Below, piece by piece: positions 6,886-15,449 of a DNA stretch of 64,000 nt (its first letter is position 1; every line of letters begins with the position of its first letter). The position numbers and the translations under genes are program-made. Under the pieces are notes generated by a model. The model was not told the origin of the DNA, made no database searches, and saw nothing but the letters and a program-made list of their open reading frames with translations. Origin of the DNA: G965198795 sp965198795 (GTDB lineage: Bacteria; Pseudomonadota; Alphaproteobacteria; Rhodospirillales; Casp-alpha2). Location: positions 1,364,001-1,428,000 of the forward strand of contig OZ240674.1 in NCBI GenBank assembly GCA_965198795.1, in the 5' to 3' direction.

Positions 6886-8327
6886 GAGACCGGATCAATG
6901 CCTGGCTGGATCGCGGCAGCGACACGGTGATCGACGCGCCCGCCAAGGAAACGGAGGCGAAGGCGAGCCGTTTCGTCGAAGCGAAGGGCGTCACCGTCGA
7001 GGACGACATGGAGGGCTGGCGTAAGCTCAGCGCGACCTCTCAGCGCGACCTCAACCCCATGACGCAACAGCGCATGCAGGAACTCGCCGTCTATTTGTGG
7101 AAAACGAACCCGCTGGCGAACCGGCTGGTCGAGCTGCCTCTGGCCTACCTTCTGGCAGAGGGCGTCAATCTGACCGTGCCGGACGAAGAAGCGCAAAGCT
7201 GGATCAACGCCTTCTGGCGCGACCCGATCAACCGTATGGACATCAAACTACCGAAGAAGATGCGCGAGCTGTCGCTCTACGGCGAGCAGTGCTGGCCGGC
7301 CTTCGTCAACGAAGCGAACGGGCACGTGCGCCTTGGCTATCTCGACCCCGCCCTGATCGAGACGGTGGTGACAGACCCGGACAACATCGAGCAGCCGATC
7401 GGCATCATCACCGTACGCAACCAGAAGGGCGTGAAGCGCCGTTACCGCATCATTATCAACGGCCCGGAGGACGTCTTCACAGAACGGACGCGCCAGATCC
7501 GCGAGACCTTCACCGATGGCGACTGCTTCTACTTCCCGGTCAACGACCTGTCGAACGCGACGCGGGGCCATTCCGACCTGCTGGCGCAGATGGACTGGCT
7601 CGACGCCTACGACCACGCCCTGTTCGGCGAGGTCGAGCGTTGGGACTTCCTGCGCGCCTTCATCTACGACGTCACCCTGAAAGGGGCGACGCCGGAAGAG
7701 GTTGAGAAGCGCGCCAGCCAGATCGCACCGCCGAAGCCGGGCAGCGTCCGCGTCCACAACGACAGCGAGGAATGGGAAGCGCTGGCGCCGTCGCTCGAAT
7801 CCTACGAGTCCGAGAGCAACGCGCGGCTGTTCCGCAACCATATCATGGGCGGCCAGACGATCCCCGAGCACTGGTTCGGCGGCGGCGGCGACGTCAACCG
7901 GGCGACCGCCGGCGAAATGGGCGAGCCGACCTTCAAGGTTTTCACCATGCGCCAGGCGTTCCTCGGCTACATCCTGGAGGAAGTCGGCGCCTATCAGATC
8001 CGACAGCGGCTCCGCATCCTGTACGGCGCCGAGCCTGAAGCGTCCAACCACGTCGACGACTACGTGGTCACCGCCGAGTTCCCCGAGTTGACGTCGCGCG
8101 ACACCACCAAATACGCGGCGGCGCTGCAGCAAGTGGTCGTGGCGAGCGCGACCGGTATCGACCGCAGCCTATTGTCGGAAGAAACGGCCGTCGGGATCAT
8201 CGCTCTTGTGGCGGGCCAGTTGGGCAAGGAAGTGGACCCGGTGGCCGAGCTTGAAAAGGCTAGGGAAGATATTAACCGGCGCGAAGAGAAGGACAGCTTC
8301 CCCGGCTTTGACGGTGCGCTGGCGTGA
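6876..8327 (+). CDS. Mu gp29-like portal protein (DUF935)
   Basis: 483 aa, close to the family's usual 480-520. Typical DUF935 features are the NPLANRLVELPLAYLLAEG helix near residue 75, the LPKKMRELSLYGEQCWP block and the RLFRNHIMGGQTIPEHWFGGGGDVNRA segment near 320. The portal forms the ring at one prohead vertex through which DNA enters and to which the tail joins. The gene overlaps the terminase by ten bases (AAGGAGG just upstream of its ATG) and its stop overlaps the GTG of the next gene. It appears intact. Confidence 0.88.
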   Translation: MGLRDRINAWLDRGSDTVIDAPAKETEAKASRFVEAKGVTVEDDMEGWRKLSATSQRDLNPMTQQRMQELAVYLWKTNPLANRLVELPLAYLLAEGVNLTVPDEEAQSWINAFWRDPINRMDIKLPKKMRELSLYGEQCWPAFVNEANGHVRLGYLDPALIETVVTDPDNIEQPIGIITVRNQKGVKRRYRIIINGPEDVFTERTRQIRETFTDGDCFYFPVNDLSNATRGHSDLLAQMDWLDAYDHALFGEVERWDFLRAFIYDVTLKGATPEEVEKRASQIAPPKPGSVRVHNDSEEWEALAPSLESYESESNARLFRNHIMGGQTIPEHWFGGGGDVNRATAGEMGEPTFKVFTMRQAFLGYILEEVGAYQIRQRLRILYGAEPEASNHVDDYVVTAEFPELTSRDTTKYAAALQQVVVASATGIDRSLLSEETAVGIIALVAGQLGKEVDPVAELEKAREDINRREEKDSFPGFDGALA

Positions 8328-9565
8328 CCGATAAGGAACGCAACAATGCCTTTCGAAAAGAACGCACGGCCCAATTGAAACGGCTTACCAAGGCGCATCA
8401 AGAGGCGCTCGGCGAGGTTGGCGGCGAACTCGGTCGCCGCGGGGCGGCTCATCTGTCCGCCGCGCATGCCCTCGGCATCGACCTGGTCGAAGCGCCGCTC
8501 AAGGCTGGCGGGATCCGTATCCTGGGTGCGACGCCCGAGGTCGATCTGCGCCAGTTGATGGCCATGCGGGCTTTTTTGATCGACCGCATGAAGGACGTGA
8601 CCGCCGAGGTTGCAAACAAGATCAAGCGGCAGATCGGTCTGGTTATGACCGGCGCCGTCAACACCAGCGACGCGGTGACGAGCATCGCTGGCATGATCAG
8701 CGGCGGCCGTGGGCGCGCCATCACCATCATGCGCACCGAGATGGGCCGTGCCTTCTCCGTCGCCACCCAGGAGCGCCAGGCGCAGGCCTCTGCCGTCCTG
8801 CCCGGCCTGAAGAAGCAGTGGCGGCGATCGGGAAAGATCCATTCCCGCATCAGCCACGACGCCGCCGACGGCCAAGTCGTCGACGTGGACAAGCCCTTCA
8901 TCGTTGGCGGGCTGGAGCTGATGTATCCGCGCGATCCAAAGGCGCCGGCCAAGGAGACCGTAAACTGCGGCTGCGTCCAGCTGCCGTTCATGGAGCACTG
9001 GGACGTCCGTCAACCCGACCGCATGCCGTTCTCCGACGAGGAGGTCTTCAAGAACCCGGCCAAGCGCGACCTGGCGCGGGAGCTCAACCCGACCGTCCAC
9101 CACGCCAACATCCAGACGCTGGAGCGCCTATCCAAACCGGCCGCCCGCCGTCAGATCGCCGACGACCTGGCCGGCGAGGACTTCTCGGCCTTCGTGGCGA
9201 GAACGGGCGGGCCTGCGGAACAGCGGGTCGCCGCCGTGGTGCCGGACAAGCTGGCGAAGGCCATGGGCACGGACGCCGGCGTCGTCCGGCTTTCGAGCTA
9301 CACGGTGGTCAAGCAGCGCGAGCGTCGCCGGGGCCAGCGATTCGCAGCCGCCGACTACCGGCGCGTCCAGGACATCCTTGACGACGGCAAGGTGTTCAAG
9401 GAGAGCGCCACCCATGCGCAGGCGTTCAAGGAGATCGACGACCAGATCTGGAAGGTCGTGGTGAAGAAGACGGTGAAAGGCGACGAGGTCTATGTGCAGT
9501 CGCTGCACCGCGCCGATGCTCGGCACATGCGGAAAGCAAAAAAGAACCTGGAGGAGATAAAATGA
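8324..9565 (+). CDS. Mu gp30/F-like head morphogenesis protein with C-terminal PBECR-type domain
   Basis: 413 aa from GTG at 8324, which overlaps the portal stop. Residues about 90-230 are the Mu F-like minor head domain: helices, then TIMRTEMGRAFSVATQERQ, WRRSGKIHSRISHDAADGQ and the diagnostic TVNCGCVQLP. After a linker, residues about 300-410 (VVRLSSYTVVKQRERR, AADYRRVQDILDDGKVF, IWKVVVKKTVKGDEVYVQSLHRAD) look like a phage barnase-EndoU-colicin-RelE-type (PBECR) nuclease-like domain, a fusion known in polyvalent phage head proteins. Such a domain could be injected with DNA and act on host or rival nucleic acids; that role is inferred. The next phage gene begins at an ATGA overlap but stops after five codons. 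Confidence 0.85.
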   Translation: MTDKERNNAFRKERTAQLKRLTKAHQEALGEVGGELGRRGAAHLSAAHALGIDLVEAPLKAGGIRILGATPEVDLRQLMAMRAFLIDRMKDVTAEVANKIKRQIGLVMTGAVNTSDAVTSIAGMISGGRGRAITIMRTEMGRAFSVATQERQAQASAVLPGLKKQWRRSGKIHSRISHDAADGQVVDVDKPFIVGGLELMYPRDPKAPAKETVNCGCVQLPFMEHWDVRQPDRMPFSDEEVFKNPAKRDLARELNPTVHHANIQTLERLSKPAARRQIADDLAGEDFSAFVARTGGPAEQRVAAVVPDKLAKAMGTDAGVVRLSSYTVVKQRERRRGQRFAAADYRRVQDILDDGKVFKESATHAQAFKEIDDQIWKVVVKKTVKGDEVYVQSLHRADARHMRKAKKNLEEIK

Positions 9566-9650
9566 TCGGCGGCTGGTGAGGAGGGGATCACCCTCACACG
9601 GGTCCGAAGATACCCGGCTCCCCCATTTGCTCAGCCGCCGACCCTTTAAG
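9562..9650 (+). pseudogene. Truncated start of the next prophage gene
   Basis: ATG at 9562 overlaps the stop of the head gene in the same ATGA pattern as the preceding prophage junctions, but the frame meets TGA after MIGGW. Beyond it the same frame stays open (a PHTGPKIPGSPICSAADP stretch) until the IS1595-like remnant begins. This looks like the first codons of a small virion gene broken by a nonsense mutation and cut by the insertion. The family is not recognised. Confidence 0.35.
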
Positions 9651-9673
9651 AATACCGAAACGACCCCTCCGGG

Positions 9674-10066
9674 TCAATTTTCCCGCTCAGGACCGCCCGA
9701 CGCGCACAGTCGCCCCAGGAGCGCCGTCAGCGTCGCGCTTGAGGCGTCCGGTATGATCTTCGTGCAGACCTCGCCGCCCCGCTTCAACAGGCCGGATACC
9801 GGTATTTTCCCCGCAGCGACACGACCGCGCCGCCCTTTACGCTCGCCGCCGAAATAGCTTTCATCCACCTCAATCTCGCCGCCAAGCATGGCTTCGCTCC
9901 CGGCTTCCAGTTCCAGAACAATCAGTTCACGTAAACGGGGATAGAAAAAGGCCGCCGTATTGCGATGGACACTACATCAGTGAGAAGCCGTGCGGGCTGT
10001 CGTACCCGCAACAAAATGCTCGATCAAACGGTCCTGTTTATAAGGACTAAGCCTGCTCTTACGCAT
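9674..10066 (-). pseudogene. IS1595-family (ISXO2-like) transposase remnant, copy 1
   Basis: From ATG at 10066 the minus strand reads MRKSRLSPYKQDRLIEHFVAG, then meets an in-frame TGA at 9979-9977 after 29 codons. The same frame resumes as VHRNTAAFFYPRLRELIVLE and the diagnostic GGEIEVDESYFGGERKGRR, which includes the first catalytic aspartate of the ISXO2 DDE-like domain. It ends at 9674, well before the remaining catalytic residues, so it is 3'-truncated as well. A terminal-repeat-like GGGTCTGTCCTATATAA lies at 10093-10109, 27 bases upstream of the start. A related copy at 14.6-15.3 kb keeps the C-terminal half. Confidence 0.85.
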
Positions 10067-10141
10067 ATGTCCCGTGATAGCCCAATAATCAGTTATATAG
10101 GACAGACCCTAATATCCATAACCGGCGCATGGAGGCAAAAT

Positions 10142-10396
10142 ATGAAAAGTGTTTCTTTGGGAAAATACTATGACGAATTTGTCGAGGCGAAGGTCAAGTC
10201 AGGCCGCTATGCAACCGTGAGCGAGGTCATCCGCGATGGCTTACGCCAGCTTGAAAATCAGGAACGGGGCGAAATGGAACGCATGGCGGTCCTTCGCGCG
10301 GAAATCCAGAAAGGGTTTGACGATCCGGCTTATGTCGATGGCGAGGCGGGCTTTCAGAAACTTGACAAGATCATCAGCGGCTATGAAGGCAAGTGA
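10142..10396 (+). CDS. parD: ParD-like antitoxin (ribbon-helix-helix)
   Basis: 84 aa from ATG at 10142, chosen because GGAGG lies eight bases upstream and the alternative upstream start would run through the IS1595 end. The N-terminal VSLGKYYDEFVEAKVKSGRYATVSEVIRDGLR segment is a ribbon-helix-helix typical of ParD; the acidic C-terminus should wrap the toxin. ParD neutralises ParE and represses the shared promoter. The stop overlaps the toxin's GTG start (GTGA), the standard arrangement. The promoter would lie between 10066 and 10142, adjacent to the insertion-sequence end. Confidence 0.88.
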   Translation: MKSVSLGKYYDEFVEAKVKSGRYATVSEVIRDGLRQLENQERGEMERMAVLRAEIQKGFDDPAYVDGEAGFQKLDKIISGYEGK

Positions 10397-10704
10397 TCGC
10401 GCCCTCCTTTCGTTTTAAGCGCATCGTCCTTGAAGACCTTAAAAGCATTGTCCGCCATATCGCGGCCAACAATCCGGCGGCGGCAAGAAAGTTCCGCGAC
10501 GAGCTTTATGAGAAGTTCGAGTTTCTCGCGCAGAACCCCGTCATTGCGCCGGAGCGGTCCGACCTTGCGCCAAATCTCCGATACCTGCCTTACGGAAATT
10601 ATCTGCTCTTTTACCTGCCGGAGCGGGTCGGCGTCACCATCGTCTGCGTTTTCCACGGCGTGCGGCGGATCGCCCCTGAGTTGTTCGCGCCGGCAACCGG
10701 TTGA
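10393..10704 (+). CDS. parE: RelE/ParE family toxin
   Basis: 103 aa from GTG at 10393, overlapping the antitoxin stop. The sequence shows the RelE/ParE fold: an N-terminal strand, a two-helix hairpin (EDLKSIVRHIAANNPAAARKF), the NLRYLPYGNYLLFYLPERVGVTIVCVFHGVR strand region, and a conserved arginine before the terminal helix. ParE toxins poison DNA gyrase; RelE relatives cleave mRNA; ParD pairing favours the gyrase type. Both genes are intact among wrecked mobile DNA, which is consistent with post-segregational selection keeping them. Confidence 0.85.
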   Translation: MIAPSFRFKRIVLEDLKSIVRHIAANNPAAARKFRDELYEKFEFLAQNPVIAPERSDLAPNLRYLPYGNYLLFYLPERVGVTIVCVFHGVRRIAPELFAPATG

Positions 10705-10987
10705 ATCTATTAGGCGGATAGGCAAGTCGCGTTTCAACCCTGGGCAACGTCAAGACATAGAGAGAGGACGTCGCCATTTTCAATCTTTGGTTCAATCAAT
10801 TGGAAATCCAGATAAGCAAAGACTAATCGCATAGATCACGCGGGATGACTTGGTTGAAGAGAGAAGTGATCTGATTTCCGGGCACGTTCGTGAGATTGGC
10901 GGCGAAGTGGCTAAGGACATCGCGGACGAGTTATCCAAGTATCTCAAGCAGGCGTTTAGAGGCAATAAGTTCATTAAGGTGAGGTAA

Positions 10988-11459
10988 GTGGACGTAACGA
11001 TTTCGATAAGCGACGTGATTGCTGTGGCGGCCCTGCTGCTTTCGGCGTTTGCGGCTTGGAAGACGGTTAAGTTCAACGAGCGCCAGAAATCGCTTGTTGA
11101 AAGCCAAGACTTGTTAAACAGACGGTTGCTTGAGAAGGACCGGATTAAGGAGGCGAGCGCAAAAAAGCCGATCTTGACACGGATTTCCGAAACCTTGGAT
11201 TGAGCAAATACACTCTGGAAATATTTAACAAGGAGAAGGGGCTGCTCGCAACGTGCGCATTGAGTTTCCAGATGGCGATGATCCATGCATCAAGCCGGAC
11301 GTGGATGAGACGTCCCCGCATGAATTGCTTGAACAACATCAATCGGTCGAATTGATCGCGGCTGTGCATAAGGACACGAAGAGAAAACACCGCATCGTTC
11401 TTACCTGGGATGATGACGCAGGCGCGGATAAATCAAAGAGTGTTTATCCGGCGCTTTGA
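10988..11459 (+). pseudogene. Small membrane protein broken by two frameshifts
   Basis: GTG at 10988 directly follows the TAA of an upstream fragment (10837-10987, ending KYLKQAFRGNKFIKVR). It encodes one N-terminal helix (ISDVIAVAALLLSAFAAW) and a coiled segment. The frame is lost after EASAKK near 11166; another frame reads ADLDTDFRNLGLSKYTLEIF; a third, from about 11235, reads AARNVRIEFPDGDDPC and ends at 11459. Two one-base deletions, one in an A/G run at about 11160-11168 and one near 11238, would rejoin all three into about 155 residues. The protein family is not recognised. Only the middle ends are broken, so the decay looks recent. Confidence 0.7.
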
Positions 11460-11564
11460 AGGAAAAGGCCGCCTAGAGCGTTACGTCATTGAGCGGAGTC
11501 GACTCATGTGTAGTATTTCAGACTTGATCTGACGCCGCTCCCGCCGCTTTTTGAAAGGGGCGGG

Positions 11565-11644
11565 GGTTACCAGTTTTGATAGAGAGTTACCGGTTTTGAT
11601 AGAGGGTTGGCGGTTTTGATAAAGGGTTGGCGGTTTTGACAGCG
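11565..11644 (+). repeat. Four tandem 20-bp repeats ending in GGTTTTGATA
   Basis: Units at 11565-11584, 11585-11604, 11605-11624 and 11625-11644 share the form GGTTRSCRGTTTTGATARAG; they fall into two pairs (GTTACC-type and GTTGGC-type). The first unit overlaps the left 39-bp inverted repeat arm. They sit 16 bases before the ATG of the IS481-like wreck and could be an amplified terminal-repeat segment. Confidence 0.8.
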
Positions 11645-11659
11645 GCGCTTAACTACACC

Positions 11660-12273
11660 ATGAAAACCATCAAACCCATGAAAGAGGTGACCCTTATGGA
11701 CGGGCGTAATCAAAAAATCATCCGTCACAAAGTTGCACTTCTGAACGTGGCCGGGGAATTGGGCCGGGGAATTGGGCAACGTGTCCAAGGCCTGTCCGGT
11801 GACGGGATTGTCCAGGGACACGTTTTAGCGGCGCCGCGACGCGGTTGAACAAGGCGGCGCCGAGGCGCTGTTGGAGAAGCCCCGGCGGGCGGCGAATCTG
11901 AAGAACCGGCCTGGAGAACCAGATTGACGAAGAGACCGGGCGGGCCGTCGCCGCCTATGCCATCGGGCGCCCGTCGCCCGGGCAGGTCCGCGTCTCGAAC
12001 GAGTTGCGCAAGCGCGGCGTGATCCACGCCTTGCTGGCGGCGCTCGCGGTCATAGACGGGACCGCGGAGGCGGTCTTCCCGATCTCAGGCGCGGCCGCCG
12101 CCCGCGCGGTGCGCTCCATTTGGCTTCGTCACGGCCTCGCCATCTTCAAGCGCCGCCTGAAGGCGCTTGAGGCCAAGGCCGCCGAAGATGGCCTGGCGGC
12201 CGGGCGGGACTCAGGTCCAGGCGGGGCCCAGGTCCAGGCGCTGGAGAAGAAAACGCTGGACGACCAGGCTTGA
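11660..12273 (+). pseudogene. IS481-family transposase N-terminal wreck
   Basis: MKTIKPMKEVTLMDGRNQ then KIIRHKVALLNVA, VSNELRKRGV, SIWLRHGLAIFKRRLKALEA and QVQALEKKTLDD are successive pieces of an IS481-type transposase N-terminal helix-turn-helix region, spread over three frames. A 13-bp tandem duplication (GGCCGGGGAATTG at 11749-11774) throws the frame early on, and extra in-frame material splits the later part. The DDE catalytic domain is missing. Non-functional. Confidence 0.7.
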
Positions 12274-12474
12274 GGCGGGCTTGGGGGCAGGCTTGGGGCT
12301 GGATGACCAGACTTGGGGCGCGGGATCAACACGGCCATCGCAGCTGTCTGGGGGCGCAGGATGGCCTTCTATGCGGGCGCCGTTGAAGGCTATGCGGGCG
12401 CGTTGAAGTGAAGGGCGCGGGTCTGTCAGCAGACCTCTATTATATCGGCGCCTGCGCCCTCCGACAGGGGACTG

Positions 12475-13094
12475 TCAGACAGTTTGCGCCTGTGCCGATT
12501 TATCACACAGTGAGGAATCGTTCGCCGAAGATGATGGCGAACTGTGTTTTCGCCCCGGTCCATTCACGCGGCGGCCGCTTCCAAGACCGGACCGCATGAT
12601 TGAGCGCCAGATATAACAGCTTTGCCGCCGCGTCGTCACGGGGGAAGCGGCCTGGCGTTCTGGCGGCCTGGCGTTCTGGCGGCCTCGCGTTCTGACAGGA
12701 CAGCGGATTTTCGCGTTCAAGGGCTCGATAGCATTGGTGGTGTAGGTCATCCGCCGCACCGCTTTGGGGAAAGCGAAGAAGGGGATGACCTGCTCCCAGT
12801 TGCGCCGCCAGCTTTGCGCGATGGCCGGATATCTTTTCCCCCGCGGCCCAGCCTCGAACTCAGCCAAGGCGGCCAGGTTCGTCGCCAGCGTCGGCGTCGG
12901 CGGCGCGGCGGACGGCTTTCAGCTCCCGCGCCACATGTTTGCGATCCTTCCATGAGGCAAAATTCATGGAATTTCATGGAATGACGGATCAGGCGCACGA
13001 TGCAGGTTTGCACGGTGGCGTGCGGAAAGGTGGCGTTGAAGGTGGCGTTGACCGCTTCGGGGAACCCCTTGAGGCCATCGACGGCGGCGATCAA
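12475..13094 (-). pseudogene. IS256-family (Mutator) transposase wreck
   Basis: Read leftwards from 13094: LIAAVDGLKGFPEAV, HATVQTCIVRLIRHSMKF, then in other frames KRYPAIAQSWRRNWEQVIPFF and RRMTYTTNAIEPLNAKIR. These are the middle and C-terminal signature blocks of IS256-type transposases. Frames change several times; local duplications (NATFNATF; a repeated TTCATGGAA; three copies of a 16-bp unit at 12647-12694) are responsible for some of the breaks. The N-terminal third is missing. A GGGACTGTCAGACAG stretch near 12468 may be the element's terminal repeat. Confidence 0.8.
12647..12694 (+). repeat. Three tandem 16-bp copies inside the IS256 wreck
   Basis: GCGGCCTGGCGTTCTG at 12647-12662 and 12663-12678 is followed by a third copy with one change at 12679-12694. 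Because 16 is not a multiple of three, the amplification destroys the transposase frame. It fits the wider pattern of short tandem duplications in this window. Confidence 0.9.
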
Positions 13095-13224
13095 CAGATC
13101 TGAAAGAAAACGTTCCAGGCTTGATCTGCGTCACGTCCGCCCTGACCTGACAGACGCCGCGTCAAAACCGGCGACCCCCGCCCCTTTCAAAAAGCGGCGC
13201 CAGATCAGGCCGGACGTGCTGCAT

Positions 13225-14064
13225 TTAATCCCGATCCGGCACGTTCCTGTCTGGTTCCCCGTCGTAGCGCCACAGCAGTTCTTTTGGCATTGGCCCCTTG
13301 TTACGCTCCCCCTGGCGCATCTGTTCCCAGCCGTGCGCCAAGATACCGACTGATCGGCTTAGGCAGAACAATCCTCTCGCCAAGGGGGCCGGAAAACCGA
13401 GTTCGCAGTAAAGCGCGGCCGTCGCGCCGTCGATGTTCATGGGGATGGGCCGGCCTTTGGTCCCGGAAATTTGGCGCTCAATCTCGCGGGCGAGGATGAT
13501 GACGTCGCCCTTGATGGCGCCGGTCGCCGCCGCCTCGTCGGCCAACGCCATCAGGCGGGGAGCGCGGGGATCCTTTTTGTGGAACCGGTGACCATAACCC
13601 GGCACATATTTGCCGCCCGCAGCATGAAACGCCGCAATACCGTCATCTACGGCTTTTTCCGGCGTGACCCCCCGTTCGACCGCGGTCCGCATGTTATGCA
13701 GCAGGCCCATGGTTTGCTCGCCAGCTCCGCCATGCACATCGCCAAGAACATTGACAGCCGAACCCAGCACATTATTCAGCCCAACGCCGCATGTGGCGGT
13801 CATGCGGGCAATGGCGACACTGGGCGCCTGCGGCCCGTGATCGACACCGGAAACCAGCGCCGCTTCCAGCAATCCGGCTTCCGCCCGGCCGGGCAGGTCG
13901 CCCCGCAACATCAGCCAGACCATATCGGCGAAACCAGCATTGCCGATCAAGTCCTCCGCCGCATAACCGCGATGGCGGATGCGATCTGGCGCCATGTCTG
14001 TAATGGACGTTCGCCACCATTCGCAGCAGGCGTCGCGGATTTTATCGTCGCTCATATCGGCCAT
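13225..14064 (-). CDS. Citryl-CoA lyase / short citrate-synthase family protein
   Basis: 279 aa, shorter than true citrate synthases (about 430) and like the stand-alone citryl-CoA lyase group. The catalytic residues of the citrate synthase fold can be placed: histidine in LGDVHGGAGEQ, histidine in PGYGHRFHKKDPR, and aspartate in PMNIDGATAALYCELG. The enzyme would cleave citryl-CoA (or a related 3-hydroxy-3-carboxy acyl-CoA) to acetyl-CoA and oxaloacetate, or run a similar aldol reaction. An RHRGYAAEDLIGN segment is the N-terminal hallmark. It begins ATG at 14064 and ends just outside the insertion-sequence graveyard. It is intact and alone; DUF465 lies upstream on the same strand. Confidence 0.82.
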   Translation of the reverse strand: MADMSDDKIRDACCEWWRTSITDMAPDRIRHRGYAAEDLIGNAGFADMVWLMLRGDLPGRAEAGLLEAALVSGVDHGPQAPSVAIARMTATCGVGLNNVLGSAVNVLGDVHGGAGEQTMGLLHNMRTAVERGVTPEKAVDDGIAAFHAAGGKYVPGYGHRFHKKDPRAPRLMALADEAAATGAIKGDVIILAREIERQISGTKGRPIPMNIDGATAALYCELGFPAPLARGLFCLSRSVGILAHGWEQMRQGERNKGPMPKELLWRYDGEPDRNVPDRD

Positions 14065-14149
14065 CCCCTCACAAGAAGACGGGACAGACTGTGGACCGCA
14101 GCGAAGCCCGCCGCAAGCAGGAAGCCGCGACGGGCGGGGAAGGATATCG

Positions 14150-14317
14150 CTAGTGGCGCGTATAGCCTTCCAGTTGATCCTTAATTCGGAGTTTCTCCCG
14201 CTTTAGGTTATTGATTTCAAGCTCGTCTGGATGAGGTCGGGTCATTTCTTGATGGATCATGGCTTCCAAGGTTTGATGACGAACCTTCAACGCCTCTATC
14301 CGTTCCTCATGTGCCAT
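14150..14317 (-). CDS. DUF465 (YdcH-like) small protein
   Basis: 55 aa, MAHEERIEALKVRHQTLEAM followed by EMTRPHPDELEINNLKREKL and LRIKDQLEG. The helix-PHPDE-helix pattern with paired basic residues is the DUF465/YdcH signature, small helical-hairpin proteins widespread in proteobacteria; function is unknown. A GGAGGACAAG ribosome site precedes the start. It sits 85 bases upstream of citryl-CoA lyase on the same strand; the pair may be co-transcribed. Confidence 0.85.
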   Translation of the reverse strand: MAHEERIEALKVRHQTLEAMIHQEMTRPHPDELEINNLKREKLRIKDQLEGYTRH

Positions 14318-14587
14318 TTCGCTTGTCCTCCTGTTTACGGCCGTGAAATTCCCACAACGCGCACGCCGCGAACACCGGCCCTGGTTTTCTTCATACTCTG
14401 GCGTATTTCGGATTTTTCCCTTTCAGTTCGACAGTCCCGGCTGCTCGGTGATTACGCGCGCCAATTAACAGTCTTATAATGTAAATGGGGATTTTGCCAT
14501 CGTCTACAAAGACCTGCTCATTTCCCTGTGGGCAATTCAAGCGTCAAGCGGAAAAACGCCGTGGCGGCATGTTCGCGGAATTATTTA

Positions 14588-15330
14588 GGGTCTGACATAG
14601 ATAAGGTTTGGTGGTTTTACTTAAACTGCCATTGTCGCAATGTCTTGTTGAGATTTGCAACGGGTCGGTAGTTGAAACGCCGTTCACACTCTTTCAAGAA
14701 CAAATGAACGTGCTCTTTGGGGACGCCATTACATCGCCGGAGACGCCTCTTTGCTTGGTTCCAGAAGTTTTCAACGCCATTGATGTGATTGGCGTCCGCC
14801 ACAAACAGTTCGGAGTGATTGATCCGCAGATGGTGGAACTCTGACACATCCAGCACGTCATAGGCTCTGAAGGTGTCGGCGTAGACAATGGAATGGGGCC
14901 TCACCTTCTCCCTGATGATAGGAAAAAGCGTTTCAGAACGGGCATGCGGGATGATCATGGCATGGGCATGGGCATTACTTTTCAAAAGCCCGGAGACGGA
15001 AACCTCGCCCGCGGCGCCACGGCCCCGTTCGCCCTTTCGCCCGCCGCCGGAATAGCTTTCATCGACTTCGATTTCACCACTCGTCATAGACGGCTCATCG
15101 CTGGTAATCTTGCCGTGGATCGTCTCGCGAAGCTTTTGGAAGAAGAGGGTGGAAGAAGAGGGTCGCGGTGTTGCGATTGACGCCCGTCAATTCAGCCGGC
15201 GGAACGTGCTGTTGAACCCGCACAGAAATACTGGATAAGCTCGATTTGAACACTTCCCCGGAGCCTGCTCCGGCGTCTTGCCCTAACCATCTGACATCAA
15301 TAGACTTTCTCAGCTATCTAGGACAGCCCC
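14588..15330 (-). mobile_element. IS1595-family element remnant, copy 2
   Basis: Terminal repeats GGGTCTGACATAGATA (14588-14603) and, inverted, GGGGCTGTCCTAGATA (15315-15330) match at 13 of 16 positions and bound a 743-base element containing one damaged transposase on the minus strand. Flanks are AT-rich (ATTATTTA and TTATACTA) but not identical, so no target duplication is claimed. The same family as the truncated copy at 9.7-10.1 kb. Confidence 0.75.
14617..15290 (-). pseudogene. IS1595-family (ISXO2-like) transposase, frameshifted
   Basis: ATG at 15290 starts an N-terminal region ending AGSTARSAG, where one extra base in GCCGGCTGA gives a stop; a correct VNRNTATLFFQKLRETI frame follows and is itself broken by a 13-bp tandem duplication (TGGAAGAAGAGGG at 15137-15162). 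From 15087 onward the frame is clean: SGEIEVDESYSGGGRKG, YADTFRAYDVLDV, FHHLRINHSELF, HINGVENFWNQAKRRL. All three catalytic acidic positions and the terminal VENFWNQAK block remain, so the DDE domain is nearly whole while the DNA-binding part is destroyed. Confidence 0.85.
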
Positions 15331-15449
15331 TTATACTATTATAAATATTATATACATTTTCGAGCGATTTCCACGTCAGGAAGATCGCATGGCTCATCTA
15401 GAGCAAACCTGCTGGGTCGGCCAACCAACCCACCCGTACATTCAGGTGA

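Larger units (their letters stand above)
11542..13199. mobile_element. Composite insertion-sequence graveyard flanked by 39-bp inverted repeats
   Basis: Bases 11542-11580 and the reverse complement of 13161-13199 match at all but a few of 39 positions; the first 26 bases are identical and the rest ends GTTTTGAT versus GTTTTGAC. Between these arms lie an IS481-like transposase wreck on the plus strand (11660-12273) and an IS256-like wreck on the minus strand (12475-13094). The arms may be the ends of one element into which the other inserted, or a boundary repeat of a composite. No target-site duplication was recognised outside them. Confidence 0.6.

Noticed and set aside
11565..11644. CRISPR array
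   Set aside because: The four 20-bp repeats are directly adjacent with no spacers and lie at an insertion-sequence end.
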